A stretch of 64,000 nucleotides of DNA from Holophagales bacterium (GCA_009843505.1 VYDI01000049.1:1-64000), one strand, 5' to 3'; shown: positions 9,008-18,460, numbered from the stretch's first letter. Notes: generated by a model from the sequence alone, not told the origin. A program made the numbers and translations.

Positions 9008-11443
9008 TCAAGGTTGCGGGAGGCTGTAGTCGGCGGGCGGCTCCGCTCCCAGCAGGTGCTTCACGAAGTAGTCCCAGCGCCGGCGAATGAAGTAGGGCTC
9101 CTGGGTGAAGAAGTGATCGCGATTCGGCAGGAGCAGCAGGTCGAAGTCCCGGTTGGCGTCGATCAGCGCGTGGATGAAGGTGACCGTCGAGGCGGGCAGG
9201 CTGTTCTCGTCGTGCTCGCCGTAGACGATCAGCAGCTTGCCCTCGAGCTTCGAAGCAAGCGCCGCGTGAGGGGTCAGATTCACCGGTCGGGCGGCCGCGT
9301 CCGGCGCGAACCGGCCGCCGTCCTCGTACTCCGGCCAGCCCGTCCACTTGACGAACGGCGGATAGAGGTAGCGGTAGTCGTACGGCCCCGCGGACGACAC
9401 GGCGACCTTGTAGACGTCCGGGTAGCGGAGCATGGCGAGCGCCGAGGAGTAGCCACCCCAGGAATGGCCCGTGATGCCGACCCGCTCCATGTCGAGCCAC
9501 TCGAAGCGCTCGCCGAGCTGCTCCAGCGCGGCGACGTGATCCTCGAGCGTGAACTCGTCGTGCTTCTTCCACATGACGTCGTGGAACGCCTTCGAGCGCC
9601 ACGGCGTGCCTCTCGCGTCGATCGTGACGACGGCGAACCCGAGGGCGGTGAAGGTCGAGAAGTCGCCCTGCCCTCCGACCCGTTCGACCCCCGCCGCACT
9701 GGCGAAGCTGCGGGGGACGACGTTGGTCTGCGGACCGCCGTAGATGTGCTCGATCACGGGGTACTTCCGGCCTTCCTCGAAGTTCTTCGGCCGGTAGACC
9801 ACGCCGTACAGGTCCGTCTCGCCGTCCGCCGCCTTGACCGAGAAGGGAAGCGGCGGCTCGTAGCCGCGGGCGAAGAGTCCGCCGGCGTCGGCCTCCTCCA
9901 GGGTTGCTATGACCGAGCCGTCGCTCCGGCGGAGCCGCGACACCGGAGGACTGTCGAGGGTCGAGGAGTTGGAGACGAAGTAGCGTCCGCTCGGCGCGAA
10001 CGTCGAGGCCGCGCCGATCAGGACCGGGGCGGCGACGGTGACCGCGTGATCCGCCGGCTCGGGCGTCAGCAACTCGACCTCCGCATCGCCCTCAAGCGGC
10101 GCCCGGTAGACGTGCCGCCAGTACGGGTTCCGTCCCGGCTCGCGCCCGCCGGCCGTGAAGTAGACGAAGCCGCCGCCTTCGCTCTCGTCGACGGCCACGA
10201 TGTCGTGGACCACCCATTCGCCGCGCGTGAGCTGCCGAATGTCGCGGCCGCCTTCGAGGTCCACCAGGTAGAGATGTCCCCAGCCGTCGCGCTGCGAGAA
10301 GGTGATCGCCTGCCTGCCGCCCGCCAGCACACGGACGTTGGCGCCCATCGACCGGTAGAGGCTGTGGTTCAGGTCGAGAAAGGAGTCGGCCTCCTCCTCG
10401 AAGACGGTCTCGGCGCGCCCCGAGGCGAAGTCGTACCGGATCAGCTCGAAGCGGCTCGCGTCGGGGGCGAGGCAGAGAAAGAAGGCGCGGCGCGAGTCGG
10501 GCGTCCAGATCGCCTGCGGCGGCGTGGCGCCCAGCTCTCCGAAACAGTCGTCGGGAAGCGGCACACGGCGGCTCGCACCGCTGGCGACGTCGAAGACGAA
10601 CATCGGGAACCGCGGGATCTCCCGGTCGCCGATCAGGGCGACCCGTTTCTCCAGCGTCCGCGGCCGGGCGCTGCCGTCGGTTGGCAGCAGGTCCAGATAG
10701 GGGTACGCGCCGACCTTCCTCTCGTCCGTGCGGGAAATGAGCAGCTTCGCCGAGTCGGGCGACCAGGAGGCGCCGGTCAACGGTCCTTCGAGGCCCTGCC
10801 GCAGAAGCTGGAGCTTCGCGCTCCAGCCCGGCAGTGCGCCGTAGCCGAAGTGCTCCTCGCCGTCCTGCGAGAGCTGCCGCTCGGTGCCGTCTTCCAGGTC
10901 GCGCAGCCAGACGTCGGGGCTGCGGGCGAAGGCGGCAACGGACCGGTCCGGCGCCGCGAGCTGAAGCGGGTCGGTGGCGAAGCCCGGCAGCGCATCGCAG
11001 GTGTAGGTCTCCAGGTCGCAGCGCGCGGCCGCCGTCGGGGTTCGGACCACCGCGCCGCCCGCGCCTCCGTCGAGCGCGAAGTCGAGGGAAACGATGCCGA
11101 GGTCCAGTGGATCGTGCGCGGTGTCGGTCGCCTGCGAAAGCGCCTCGGCCAGCCGCTCCTGGTCGAAGGCCGGGTGCTTCCCGCCCGTGGCGGCGTCGAC
11201 GATCACGATCTCGGTGCCCTGGTCCGTGTCGCGCTCGTACCAGAACTCGTCGCGGTCGCCGATCCAGCGGGGGACGACTTCGACGTTCCTGACCGTCCCC
11301 TGGACGTTCCGGGAGAGCAGGCTCGCGGCCTGGTCGTAGGCGGCCCGGGTCACCTGCTCCGGAGCGTAGGGCTCCTGCGCCGCGGCGGGCGGGCCGACCA
11401 TGCACACCCAGGCAAGAACGAAACCGGACTGCTGGACCCTCAT
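9008..11443 (-). CDS. S9 family peptidase (DPP-IV/prolyl oligopeptidase-like)
   Basis: This 811-aa protein has an N-terminal signal peptide, then an eight-bladed beta-propeller of about 500 residues and a C-terminal alpha/beta hydrolase. The nucleophile elbow is GHSWGG, the acid Asp lies in VYGEHDENSLPAS and the catalytic His in NRDHFF. This is the dipeptidyl-peptidase IV arrangement, so the expected role is removal of N-terminal dipeptides from peptides in the periplasm or outside the cell. The ATG at 11443 lies 3 nt after the stop of the serine hydrolase upstream, which indicates an operon. A second full paralogue lies at 19199-21580. Confidence 0.93.
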   Translation of the reverse strand: MRVQQSGFVLAWVCMVGPPAAAQEPYAPEQVTRAAYDQAASLLSRNVQGTVRNVEVVPRWIGDRDEFWYERDTDQGTEIVIVDAATGGKHPAFDQERLAEALSQATDTAHDPLDLGIVSLDFALDGGAGGAVVRTPTAAARCDLETYTCDALPGFATDPLQLAAPDRSVAAFARSPDVWLRDLEDGTERQLSQDGEEHFGYGALPGWSAKLQLLRQGLEGPLTGASWSPDSAKLLISRTDERKVGAYPYLDLLPTDGSARPRTLEKRVALIGDREIPRFPMFVFDVASGASRRVPLPDDCFGELGATPPQAIWTPDSRRAFFLCLAPDASRFELIRYDFASGRAETVFEEEADSFLDLNHSLYRSMGANVRVLAGGRQAITFSQRDGWGHLYLVDLEGGRDIRQLTRGEWVVHDIVAVDESEGGGFVYFTAGGREPGRNPYWRHVYRAPLEGDAEVELLTPEPADHAVTVAAPVLIGAASTFAPSGRYFVSNSSTLDSPPVSRLRRSDGSVIATLEEADAGGLFARGYEPPLPFSVKAADGETDLYGVVYRPKNFEEGRKYPVIEHIYGGPQTNVVPRSFASAAGVERVGGQGDFSTFTALGFAVVTIDARGTPWRSKAFHDVMWKKHDEFTLEDHVAALEQLGERFEWLDMERVGITGHSWGGYSSALAMLRYPDVYKVAVSSAGPYDYRYLYPPFVKWTGWPEYEDGGRFAPDAAARPVNLTPHAALASKLEGKLLIVYGEHDENSLPASTVTFIHALIDANRDFDLLLLPNRDHFFTQEPYFIRRRWDYFVKHLLGAEPPADYSLPQP

Positions 11444-11446
11444 GCC

Positions 11447-12910
11447 TCAGCCGCTGCGGCGCAGCGCGAAGACGCCGTTCAGGTAGTGCGTCGAGCGACC
11501 GTTGCCGTCGTCGCCCCAGAACGCCACGTCCCAGCCGCGGTTGCCGCCCATCGCCGGGTCGCGCGGCAGGAACCGGTCGTTTCCGAGCGGAATCAGCTCC
11601 GACTCGAGCACGCCGCCGCCGCCCAGCGACCGCGCCATCAGCCGGTTGCCGTCGGCGAAGAACGAGAAGCGACTGCCCACTGCCTCGAACCGCCCGACGT
11701 AGCGCTCGAGGTCGACCGCCACCGGCGTCACGGAGTCCGGCGTGGGGGTTTCCGGCTTTTCGATGCCGAAGACCTCCGGGAACAGGGTGTCGAAGACCCG
11801 GTCGGCGAGCGGATAGCCCTGGCTCGGCACGTTCGAGATCGTCGCGGCCGCGACGCCCTTGCTCGGACACCAGAGCAGCAGGGACGAGCCGCCGCTGTTC
11901 GTGCCGCTGTGGCCGTAGATCACCTCGCCGCCCCAGCGCTTCCAGTACGGACCGGGGCACCACTTCTGGGCGATGACCCTGGCCGGCATGTCGATCTCGG
12001 GCGTCTGCATCGCCACGACGGCCTCCCCGGACAGCACCTGCCGGCCCTCGGCCGACTGGCCGCCGCGCAGGAACAGGGCCGCGAACCGCACCAGGTCGCC
12101 GGCGCTGCAGCACAGGGTCGCGCCCGCCGGCGCCATGCTGCGCGGCAGACCCCAGAACGGCACCCGCCGGCCTTCGGGATTGACCGGCGTCTGCGAGTAG
12201 CCGAGGGCCACCGGGTGGTAGAGCAGGTCCTCCGGGAAGTTCGCGGAGTGCTCGAGCCCGAGCGGCTCGAGGATCCGCTCGGCGAGCATGGTCTCCCAGT
12301 TCTTCCCCGTCACCCGCTGCGCCGCGAGCCCGGCGACGCAGGTGCCCGCGTTCGAGTAGCCGTAGGCCGTCCCCGGCTCGAAGATCCCGGGAATTCCGGC
12401 AAGTGAAGCGACGTACTCGCCGAGGGCGTCGTCGCCGCGACCGTGATCCGTGTACGGCCCGTTGTCGAGTCCCGACGACATCGAGAGCAGGTGACGCAGC
12501 GTCATGTCGACCGGCGGCTGGTCGCTCGTCAGCGGCGCGCCGTCGAGATAGCTGCCGACGGGTTCGTCGAGGTCGAGCGTGCCTTCGTCGACCAGTGCCA
12601 TCACCACGGCCGCGTTGAACACCTTCGTCGTCGATCCGACCTGGAACAGGGTGTCGGGCGTGACCGCCAGGTTGCGTTCACGGACCGCGAGGCCGGTTGC
12701 GACCTCGTGGACCGCCTCGCCGTCGAAGACCGCGAACTGGGCGCCGACGATGCCGAGGCTGCGAGCGGAATCGTCGAGGAGCTGCTGGAGGGCGGCCGGG
12801 TCGACCGCGACCTCCGGCGCGGCCGCGACCAGTCCGAAGCTCCGCGCCTGCGAGACGAACGGCAGCGCCGCGGCGGCCGCGCCGGCTTTCAGGAAGGAGC
12901 GTCGGTTCAT
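11447..12910 (-). CDS. Tat-exported serine hydrolase (class C beta-lactamase/DD-peptidase family)
   Basis: This 487-aa protein begins with the twin-arginine signal NRRSFLK followed by an alanine-rich core. The beta-lactamase-fold domain has SxxK as STTK (within VGSTTKVFN) and the Tyr-x-Asn element in YGYSNAGTC. Such proteins include D-aminopeptidases, esterases and DD-peptidases; true beta-lactam resistance cannot be assumed. A C-terminal beta-rich extension of about 100 residues may be a lipocalin-like domain. It starts 4 nt after the SDR stop and ends 3 nt before the S9 peptidase start, so all three are probably one transcript. Confidence 0.9.
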   Translation of the reverse strand: MNRRSFLKAGAAAAALPFVSQARSFGLVAAAPEVAVDPAALQQLLDDSARSLGIVGAQFAVFDGEAVHEVATGLAVRERNLAVTPDTLFQVGSTTKVFNAAVVMALVDEGTLDLDEPVGSYLDGAPLTSDQPPVDMTLRHLLSMSSGLDNGPYTDHGRGDDALGEYVASLAGIPGIFEPGTAYGYSNAGTCVAGLAAQRVTGKNWETMLAERILEPLGLEHSANFPEDLLYHPVALGYSQTPVNPEGRRVPFWGLPRSMAPAGATLCCSAGDLVRFAALFLRGGQSAEGRQVLSGEAVVAMQTPEIDMPARVIAQKWCPGPYWKRWGGEVIYGHSGTNSGGSSLLLWCPSKGVAAATISNVPSQGYPLADRVFDTLFPEVFGIEKPETPTPDSVTPVAVDLERYVGRFEAVGSRFSFFADGNRLMARSLGGGGVLESELIPLGNDRFLPRDPAMGGNRGWDVAFWGDDGNGRSTHYLNGVFALRRSG

Positions 12911-12914
12911 CGAA

Positions 12915-13664
12915 TCAACCCCGGCCCATGAACGGCATCTCGTTCGCCATCACCGTCAGGAAGGGCACGTTCGCGTCGAGCGGGAGCGCAGCCATGTAGC
13001 GCACCGCGTCGACGACGGCGCGCACGTCGATCGTGGGTTCCGGCATTGTTCTGCCGTCGGGTTGGGCCACGCCCTCGGACATCCGCGCGGTCATTCGCGT
13101 GTAGGCGTTGCCGATGTCGATCTGTCCGCAGGCGATGTTGAACCTGCGGCCGTCCAGCGAGGTCGACCGCGTGAGCCCGGTGATCGCATGCTTCGTCGCC
13201 GTGTACGGGGCGGAGTTCGGGCGCGGCACGTGCGCGGAGATGGAACCGTTATTGATGATCCGTCCACCCTGGGGATCCTGTTCCTTCATCAGCCTGACCG
13301 CCCGTTGCGTGCAGAGAAAGGCGCCGGTCAGGTTGACCCCGACCACCCGGTTCCACTGTTCGAGGGTCAGGTCCTCGATCGGCACGGGCGACGCGCCGGT
13401 GCCGGCGTTGTTGAACAGCAGGTCCAGCCGGCCAAACGCGCTCGTCAGGCGGTCGAACACCGCCTGAACACCCTCCACGGTGCTGATGTCCGCGGCTACG
13501 ACCGAGACCTTCCCGGAATCGCGCGCGCCGCTCTTCGTCTCGACCAGCCGATCCTCGCGGCGACCCGCGATGAGCACGTGGTAGCCGTCCTCGACCAATC
13601 CGTGCGTCACGGCGCGGCCAATCCCGCTGCCGCCGCCGGTGACGATTGCGACCTTGTCTGCCAA
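12915..13664 (-). CDS. SDR family oxidoreductase
   Basis: This classical SDR of 249 aa has the cofactor motif TGGGSGIGR near residues 9-17, FNNAG, catalytic Ser in NNGSISAH, and YTATK supplying Tyr and Lys. The start is TTG at 13664: GAAGGGA lies 8 nt upstream and the Rossmann strand begins at residue 3, as in relatives. An ATG much further upstream would add about 67 unstructured residues and cross the inverted-repeat element. It is first gene of the operon that continues into the serine hydrolase, the S9 peptidase and probably the P450. The substrate is unknown. Confidence 0.92.
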   Translation of the reverse strand: MADKVAIVTGGGSGIGRAVTHGLVEDGYHVLIAGRREDRLVETKSGARDSGKVSVVAADISTVEGVQAVFDRLTSAFGRLDLLFNNAGTGASPVPIEDLTLEQWNRVVGVNLTGAFLCTQRAVRLMKEQDPQGGRIINNGSISAHVPRPNSAPYTATKHAITGLTRSTSLDGRRFNIACGQIDIGNAYTRMTARMSEGVAQPDGRTMPEPTIDVRAVVDAVRYMAALPLDANVPFLTVMANEMPFMGRG

Positions 13665-13747
13665 GTCGTCCCTTCCCTTCGCCGTGGAATGCTGCGACGC
13701 CGAGTCTACGTCCCGCGCCCCTTCGTCCCCGACGCCTCCAGCCTTCA

Positions 13748-13904
13748 GGGCCGGAGGAGAGGGTCCCCGGGGGCTGTCGGCAAGCGACGCCCGACGCCGG
13801 ATCATCGTCCGGCGCCCAACCGGAGCGCAGCCGACCGAAGCGAGCGCCGACCCTGCTTGCACCAAGAAAGCGCGAGCGGCCCCGGGGACCCTCTCCTCCG
13901 GCCC
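13748..13904. mobile_element. 157-bp element with perfect 25-bp terminal inverted repeats (MITE-like)
   Basis: Positions 13748-13772 and 13880-13904 are exact reverse complements over 25 bp, separated by 107 bp. The interior holds a further 7-bp hairpin (CGCCGGA at 13795-13801, TCCGGCG at 13808-13814). No reading frame of note and no clear target-site duplication is seen. It sits between the TTG start of the SDR and the POT transporter start, so it fills most of this 281-bp divergent intergenic region. It could be a non-autonomous mobile element or the DNA form of a long RNA hairpin. Confidence 0.55.
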
Positions 13905-13945
13905 GGGAGGCGGCCGCCGCGCCTGGATTGTAGGGTGCTTCGATC

Positions 13946-15505
13946 GTGAGCCTCTGGAGAAGGATCCCGGTCTTCCGCGACCACCCCCCCGGCCTGGGCG
14001 TCTGCTTCCTGGTCGAGATGTGGGAGCGCTTCTCGTACTACGGGATGCGGGCGCTGCTCATCTTCTACCTGACGCAGCACTTCCTCTTCAGCGACAGCCG
14101 GGCCTTCGTGCTCTACGGCGCCTATGCGTCGATGGTCTACCTGCTGCCGGTGCTCGGCGGGGCGGTGGCGGACCGCTGGCTCGGCCCGCGCAAGGGGGTC
14201 ACCTTCGGCGCCCTGCTGCTGGTCGCCGGCCACTTCCTGATGACGATCGAGGGACCGGCGGCGACGGAGGTTTCGTCCGCCGGAGGGCTCGTCGTCGAGC
14301 GGAGCGAGTTCCACCTGAGCCTGTTCTACCTGGCGCTGGCTCTCATCGCGACCGGCGTCGGATTCCTCAAGACGAACGCCTCCACGGTCGTCGGCGCTCT
14401 CTACGAGGAAGGCGATCCGCGCCGGGATTCCGGCTTCACCGTCTTCTACATGGGGATCAACCTGGGCGCGGCGGTCGCTCCCCTGCTCTGCGGCTGGCTG
14501 GGCCAGACCTACGGCTGGCGCTACGGCTTCGGCCTCGCAGGTGTCGGCATGCTGGCCGGACTGCTCCTCTACCTTAGGGGCCAGAAGTACCTGCGCGGCC
14601 ACGCGGATCCGCCGCGGCCCGAGGCGCTGAGGGAGCACGTGCTCCCTGGACTCCCCCGTGAAGCCGCCATCTACCTCGCGAGCCTGGGGCTGGTCGGCGG
14701 CGTCTGGTGGGTGCTCCAGCACCCGCCGGTCGTCGGCGGCCTGCTTTCGGCCACCGGTGCGGCGCTGGGCCTCTTCGTCCTCTACTACGCACTGCGACGG
14801 TGCGATCGAACGGAGCGCGACCAGCTTCTGGCCTGCGCCGTCCTGGTGGCCTTCACCATCGGCTTTTGGGCCTTCTACGAGCAGATGGGCAGTTCGCTCA
14901 ACCTCTTCGCGGACCGCATGGTCGACCGCGAGTTCTTCGGGGTCGAGATTCCGGCCTCGACGCTGCAGTCCCTCCCGGCGATCTACGTCATCGCGCTGGC
15001 GCCGCTCTTCAGTTGGCTGTGGATCGCGCTCGGCCGGCGCGGCCGGGAGCCTTCGACACCCGTCAAGTTCGTTCTCGCGATCGTGCAGATCAGTCTCGCC
15101 TTCCTTGTACTGGTCCTCGGCAGCGCCCTGAGGCCGGACGACGGCAAGGTGGCCCTGATCTGGTTCGCCCTCACCTTCCTGCTGATGGTGACCGGCGAGC
15201 TCTGCCTGGCGCCGGTCGGGATGTCGATGGTGACCCGGCTCTCGCCGAAGAAGATCGTCTCGACGATGATGGGGTCCTTCATGCTCGCCTACGCGGCCTC
15301 GAGCTACATCTCGGGGTTGATCGCCCGGCTGACGAGCGCGACGACGGTCGGCGGAGAGGTTGCCGACTTCGAGGCGGCGCTCTCCACGTACGGCAACGTC
15401 TACACACGAATCGGGCTCCTGGCTCTGCTCGTCGCAGCGGTGCTCGGCGCACTGACGCCGCTGCTCGTGCGCTGGATGCACGCTACGAGGTCGCGGTCGG
15501 CGTAA
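13946..15505 (+). CDS. POT/PTR family proton-coupled oligopeptide transporter
   Basis: This 519-aa polytopic membrane protein carries the POT signature EMWERFSYYGMRALLIFYL at residues 24-42 (the ExxERFxYYG motif for proton coupling). The following loop has GGAVADRWLGPRKGV, and FYMGINLGAAVAPLLCGWLG matches the second PTR2 motif. About 12-14 transmembrane helices are visible. It imports di- and tripeptides with protons. The start is GTG at 13946. It is followed 12 nt later by a gamma-glutamyltransferase and then an M19 dipeptidase, a coherent peptide or gamma-glutamyl-peptide utilisation operon. Confidence 0.93.
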   Translation: MSLWRRIPVFRDHPPGLGVCFLVEMWERFSYYGMRALLIFYLTQHFLFSDSRAFVLYGAYASMVYLLPVLGGAVADRWLGPRKGVTFGALLLVAGHFLMTIEGPAATEVSSAGGLVVERSEFHLSLFYLALALIATGVGFLKTNASTVVGALYEEGDPRRDSGFTVFYMGINLGAAVAPLLCGWLGQTYGWRYGFGLAGVGMLAGLLLYLRGQKYLRGHADPPRPEALREHVLPGLPREAAIYLASLGLVGGVWWVLQHPPVVGGLLSATGAALGLFVLYYALRRCDRTERDQLLACAVLVAFTIGFWAFYEQMGSSLNLFADRMVDREFFGVEIPASTLQSLPAIYVIALAPLFSWLWIALGRRGREPSTPVKFVLAIVQISLAFLVLVLGSALRPDDGKVALIWFALTFLLMVTGELCLAPVGMSMVTRLSPKKIVSTMMGSFMLAYAASSYISGLIARLTSATTVGGEVADFEAALSTYGNVYTRIGLLALLVAAVLGALTPLLVRWMHATRSRSA

Positions 15506-15517
15506 GCTCCGAAGACG

Positions 15518-17302
15518 ATGAAGCAAAGAACTCTCCGCGCCCTCTGCCTCGCCGCCTGGTTCGTCCTCGCCACACCTGCCGCCTTCGCCGGCGCCGCCGA
15601 CGAGGCGACGGTCGACCTCAGCCCGGCCAACTGGAGCGACCGCGAGGCGCTCGAGGAGCTGAACGCCTTCTTCGAGACGGACAAGCCCCTGGCCGAAGGC
15701 GAGAACGGCGTGATCAGCGGCACCACCGGACCGGCTGCGGTCAGGGCCGGTCTCGAGGTCCTCCGTCAGGGCGGCACCGCCGCCGACGCCGTGATCGCCA
15801 CCGCGCTCACCCAGATCTCCCTGGCCGGCGGCGCCTGGGTGAGCTACGCCGGGATCTTCAACCTCGTCTACTACGAGGCGGAGAGCGGCGAGGTGTTCAA
15901 CGTCAACGGCGCCTACGACACCGTCCGCGGCGAAACCGAGCCGATGACGATCCCGACGTCGACGACGATCGGCGCCAAGCACCAGCCGAGCGGCCGCACC
16001 GCCCTGGTGCCCGGGTTCTTCGGCGGCCTCGGCGCCACGCACGATCGCTTCGGGAAGCTGCCGTGGGCCAGCCTCTTCGAACCGGCGATCCACTACGCGG
16101 AGAACGGCGTCCTGCTCGGGGACATCCACACGAGCATGATCGAGCGGCGCAAGGAAGCGCTCTCCCGCCTGCCTTCCACCCGCAGCATCTTCACCGACGA
16201 CGACGGCGCCTTTCTTGGCGAGGGCGACATGCTCCGACAGCCGGAACTCGCGACGACCCTCCGCGCCGTCGCGGAGCAGGGGATCGACTACGTCTACCGC
16301 GGCCCCTGGGCCGAACGGCTGGTCGAGGCGGTCCAGCGCGACGGCGGCAAGCTCTCGATGGAGGACATGCGGAGCTACGAGGCCCTCGTCGCCGAGCCGG
16401 TGCACTCCACCTACAACGGCTTCGACGTCTACGGCCACGGCCTGCCGGCGCAGGGCGGCGTCCACGTCGCCGAGGTGCTCAACCTCTCCGAGGCGGCCGG
16501 GCTGCGCGACATGGGGCACTACGCGAAGTCGCCCGAGGCCTTCTTCTGGGTCAACCAGATGACCAACCTGATGAGCCTCGTCTTCCTGCCCGAGCCGATG
16601 CGCCGCACGCTGTACGGAGACCTCGACGCGACCCTGGCCGGCCGAACCGGCAAGGAGAACGCCGCGGGCCTCTGGAAGAGGATGCAATCGGGCATCGCTC
16701 CCCTGACGAAGGTCCCGGCGCCGGTCGATCCGAAGCACTCGGACGCCATCGTCGCCATCGACGCGTACGGCAACGTCGCCGCGGTCGTCCACACGATCAA
16801 CACGTCCGCCTGGGGCGACACGGCGATCTTCGTCGACGGCATCTCGATCCCGGACTCGGCGGCCTTCCAGCAGGCGCTGATCGCCGAGACCGGCCCCGGC
16901 AAGCGGCTGCCGGACCCGACCGAACCGATGATCGTCCTGAGGGACGGCAAGCCGGTGGCCGCCCTCGCCTCCATCGGCTCCGGACTGCACCAGAAGACGA
17001 TCAGCGTCCTCCTGAACCTGCTCGACTGGGAGATGGACATCAAGGAGGCGATCGACGCGCCCTCGCCGCACCTGCCCGCCTTCGGCCCGATGGGCTCGCC
17101 CAGTACACAGGTCATCGAAGGCGACTTCTCGCCCGAACTGCTCGAGGCGGCGCGCGGGCTCGGGCTCCAGATCAAGGTGGTGCCGGCCGGGATCGAGTCG
17201 CGGGCGCCGCGCGGCTACGTCGTCGGGGCGACGATCGGTGAGGACGGCAAGCGGCAGGCCGCGGCGACCACCCTGCTCAGCGGTCTGGCGCTGTCGCACT
17301 GA
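15518..17302 (+). CDS. Gamma-glutamyltransferase family protein, Ser at the nucleophile position
   Basis: This 594-aa protein has a signal peptide (MKQRTLRAL..., ending near AAFAGA) and the two-part GGT fold: GPAAVRAGLEVLRQGGTAADAVIA in the large subunit and GSGLHQKTISVLLNLLDW towards the end. GGTs self-cleave before a Thr that becomes the catalytic residue, usually in T-T-H-x-S-V-x-D. By my alignment the equivalent here is SDAIVAID with Ser408 in place of Thr, so autocleavage and transferase activity may be altered. It probably acts in the periplasm on gamma-glutamyl peptides such as glutathione. It is encoded between the POT transporter and the dipeptidase. Confidence 0.88.
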   Translation: MKQRTLRALCLAAWFVLATPAAFAGAADEATVDLSPANWSDREALEELNAFFETDKPLAEGENGVISGTTGPAAVRAGLEVLRQGGTAADAVIATALTQISLAGGAWVSYAGIFNLVYYEAESGEVFNVNGAYDTVRGETEPMTIPTSTTIGAKHQPSGRTALVPGFFGGLGATHDRFGKLPWASLFEPAIHYAENGVLLGDIHTSMIERRKEALSRLPSTRSIFTDDDGAFLGEGDMLRQPELATTLRAVAEQGIDYVYRGPWAERLVEAVQRDGGKLSMEDMRSYEALVAEPVHSTYNGFDVYGHGLPAQGGVHVAEVLNLSEAAGLRDMGHYAKSPEAFFWVNQMTNLMSLVFLPEPMRRTLYGDLDATLAGRTGKENAAGLWKRMQSGIAPLTKVPAPVDPKHSDAIVAIDAYGNVAAVVHTINTSAWGDTAIFVDGISIPDSAAFQQALIAETGPGKRLPDPTEPMIVLRDGKPVAALASIGSGLHQKTISVLLNLLDWEMDIKEAIDAPSPHLPAFGPMGSPSTQVIEGDFSPELLEAARGLGLQIKVVPAGIESRAPRGYVVGATIGEDGKRQAAATTLLSGLALSH

Positions 17303-17341
17303 GCCACCGCCGCCAACGGCCAGAATCAGGAGAGGACACCG

Positions 17342-18445
17342 ATGGAGATTTCCGCGCGGGCCGCCGCTCTTCACCGCGAATCGATCGTGATCGACGGTCA
17401 CTGCGACATCCTGATTCCCGTCAGCGACGGCAAGGTGAAGCTTGACCAAGGGGTCGAACTCCCCGACTCAGAGGGCTGGCAGCCGCCGCTCGGATTCGAC
17501 ATCGGCCCCTTCGCCCTGTTCGGGATGTCGGCGCACACCGTCTGGTTCGGCTGCATGGGCCAGTACGACCTGCGGCGATGGCGGGAAGGCGGCGTCACAT
17601 CGCAGCTCTGCGCGGTCTACCTCGACGACGAGCAGCTCAACAACCCGCTGCATCGCGGGCTCGAGATGACCTGGAACCTGCACCACGAGGTCGAGCGGCT
17701 CGACGACCTGGTGCTTGCCACCTCGGTGGCCGAGATCCGCCAGGCCAAGCAGGACGGCCACGTCGCGCTCGTCTTCTCCTTCGAGGGCTGCGAGGCGCTG
17801 GGCGCGGACCCGCGCTTCCTCGACCTCTACTACAAGCTCGGCCTGCGGGTGGCCAGCCTGACCCACACCCGCCGCAACATCTACGCCGACGGCTGCTGGG
17901 CCGCCGACGACCAGGGCGGGCTGACGGCCGCCGGCAAAGCCCTCATCGACCGGATGGTGGAACAGGGCATCGTCGTCGACCTGGTGCACATCGGCGAACG
18001 CGGCTTCTGGGAGATCCTCGACCGGGTCGACCGTCCGGTCATCCTCTCCCACACGACGCCCACCATGTTTCCCAACAGCGACCCGGAGTCCCGCCTCGGC
18101 GGAGGCACCCTTCCGCGAACACGCCTGGAGCTACCGCGCGACCGGAAGATGCTGGAGGCACTCGCAGAGAACGGCGGCGTGCTGGGCCTGATCCACATCA
18201 CCCACCGCAACCTGTCCGAGGTCGTCGACGACATCGAAACCGCGCTCGACGTGATGGGCCCGGACCACATCGGCATGGGCAGCGACCACTACGGCATCGA
18301 ACTCGCGCCCGAGGGCCTGGAGCACATCGGCAAGGTCCCCGCCATCACCGAGGAGCTGGTCCGTCGGGGCCACAGCGACGAGACGATTCGCAAGTTCCTC
18401 GGCGAGAACTATCTGCGGGTTTTCGAAAAGGTCTGGGGCAAGTAG
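17342..18445 (+). CDS. M19 (renal dipeptidase-type) dipeptidase
   Basis: This 367-aa metallodipeptidase has the complete dizinc set of family M19: HxD in IDGHCDIL near residue 20, the bridging Glu in FSFEGCEALG, His in LVHIGERG, His in LSHTTPT and Asp in MGSDHYG. It should hydrolyse dipeptides, often with a D- or dehydro-residue at the C-terminal side. No signal peptide is present, so a cytoplasmic location is likely. GGAGAGG stands 8 nt before the ATG. It is third in the operon with POT and GGT, completing import, gamma-glutamyl removal and Cys-Gly-type cleavage. Confidence 0.93.
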   Translation: MEISARAAALHRESIVIDGHCDILIPVSDGKVKLDQGVELPDSEGWQPPLGFDIGPFALFGMSAHTVWFGCMGQYDLRRWREGGVTSQLCAVYLDDEQLNNPLHRGLEMTWNLHHEVERLDDLVLATSVAEIRQAKQDGHVALVFSFEGCEALGADPRFLDLYYKLGLRVASLTHTRRNIYADGCWAADDQGGLTAAGKALIDRMVEQGIVVDLVHIGERGFWEILDRVDRPVILSHTTPTMFPNSDPESRLGGGTLPRTRLELPRDRKMLEALAENGGVLGLIHITHRNLSEVVDDIETALDVMGPDHIGMGSDHYGIELAPEGLEHIGKVPAITEELVRRGHSDETIRKFLGENYLRVFEKVWGK

Positions 18446-18460
18446 CGGACTGCGTCGCCC

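Noticed and set aside
9014..12406. 1130-codon plus-strand open frame opposite the S9 peptidase and serine hydrolase
   Set aside because: It is antisense to two genes with full catalytic motifs; its product is Arg/Gly/Val-rich without domains. High G+C at third positions produces such frames.
13802..17449. 1215-codon minus-strand open frame opposite POT and GGT genes
   Set aside because: Same composition artefact. The plus-strand POT and GGT proteins carry clear family motifs.
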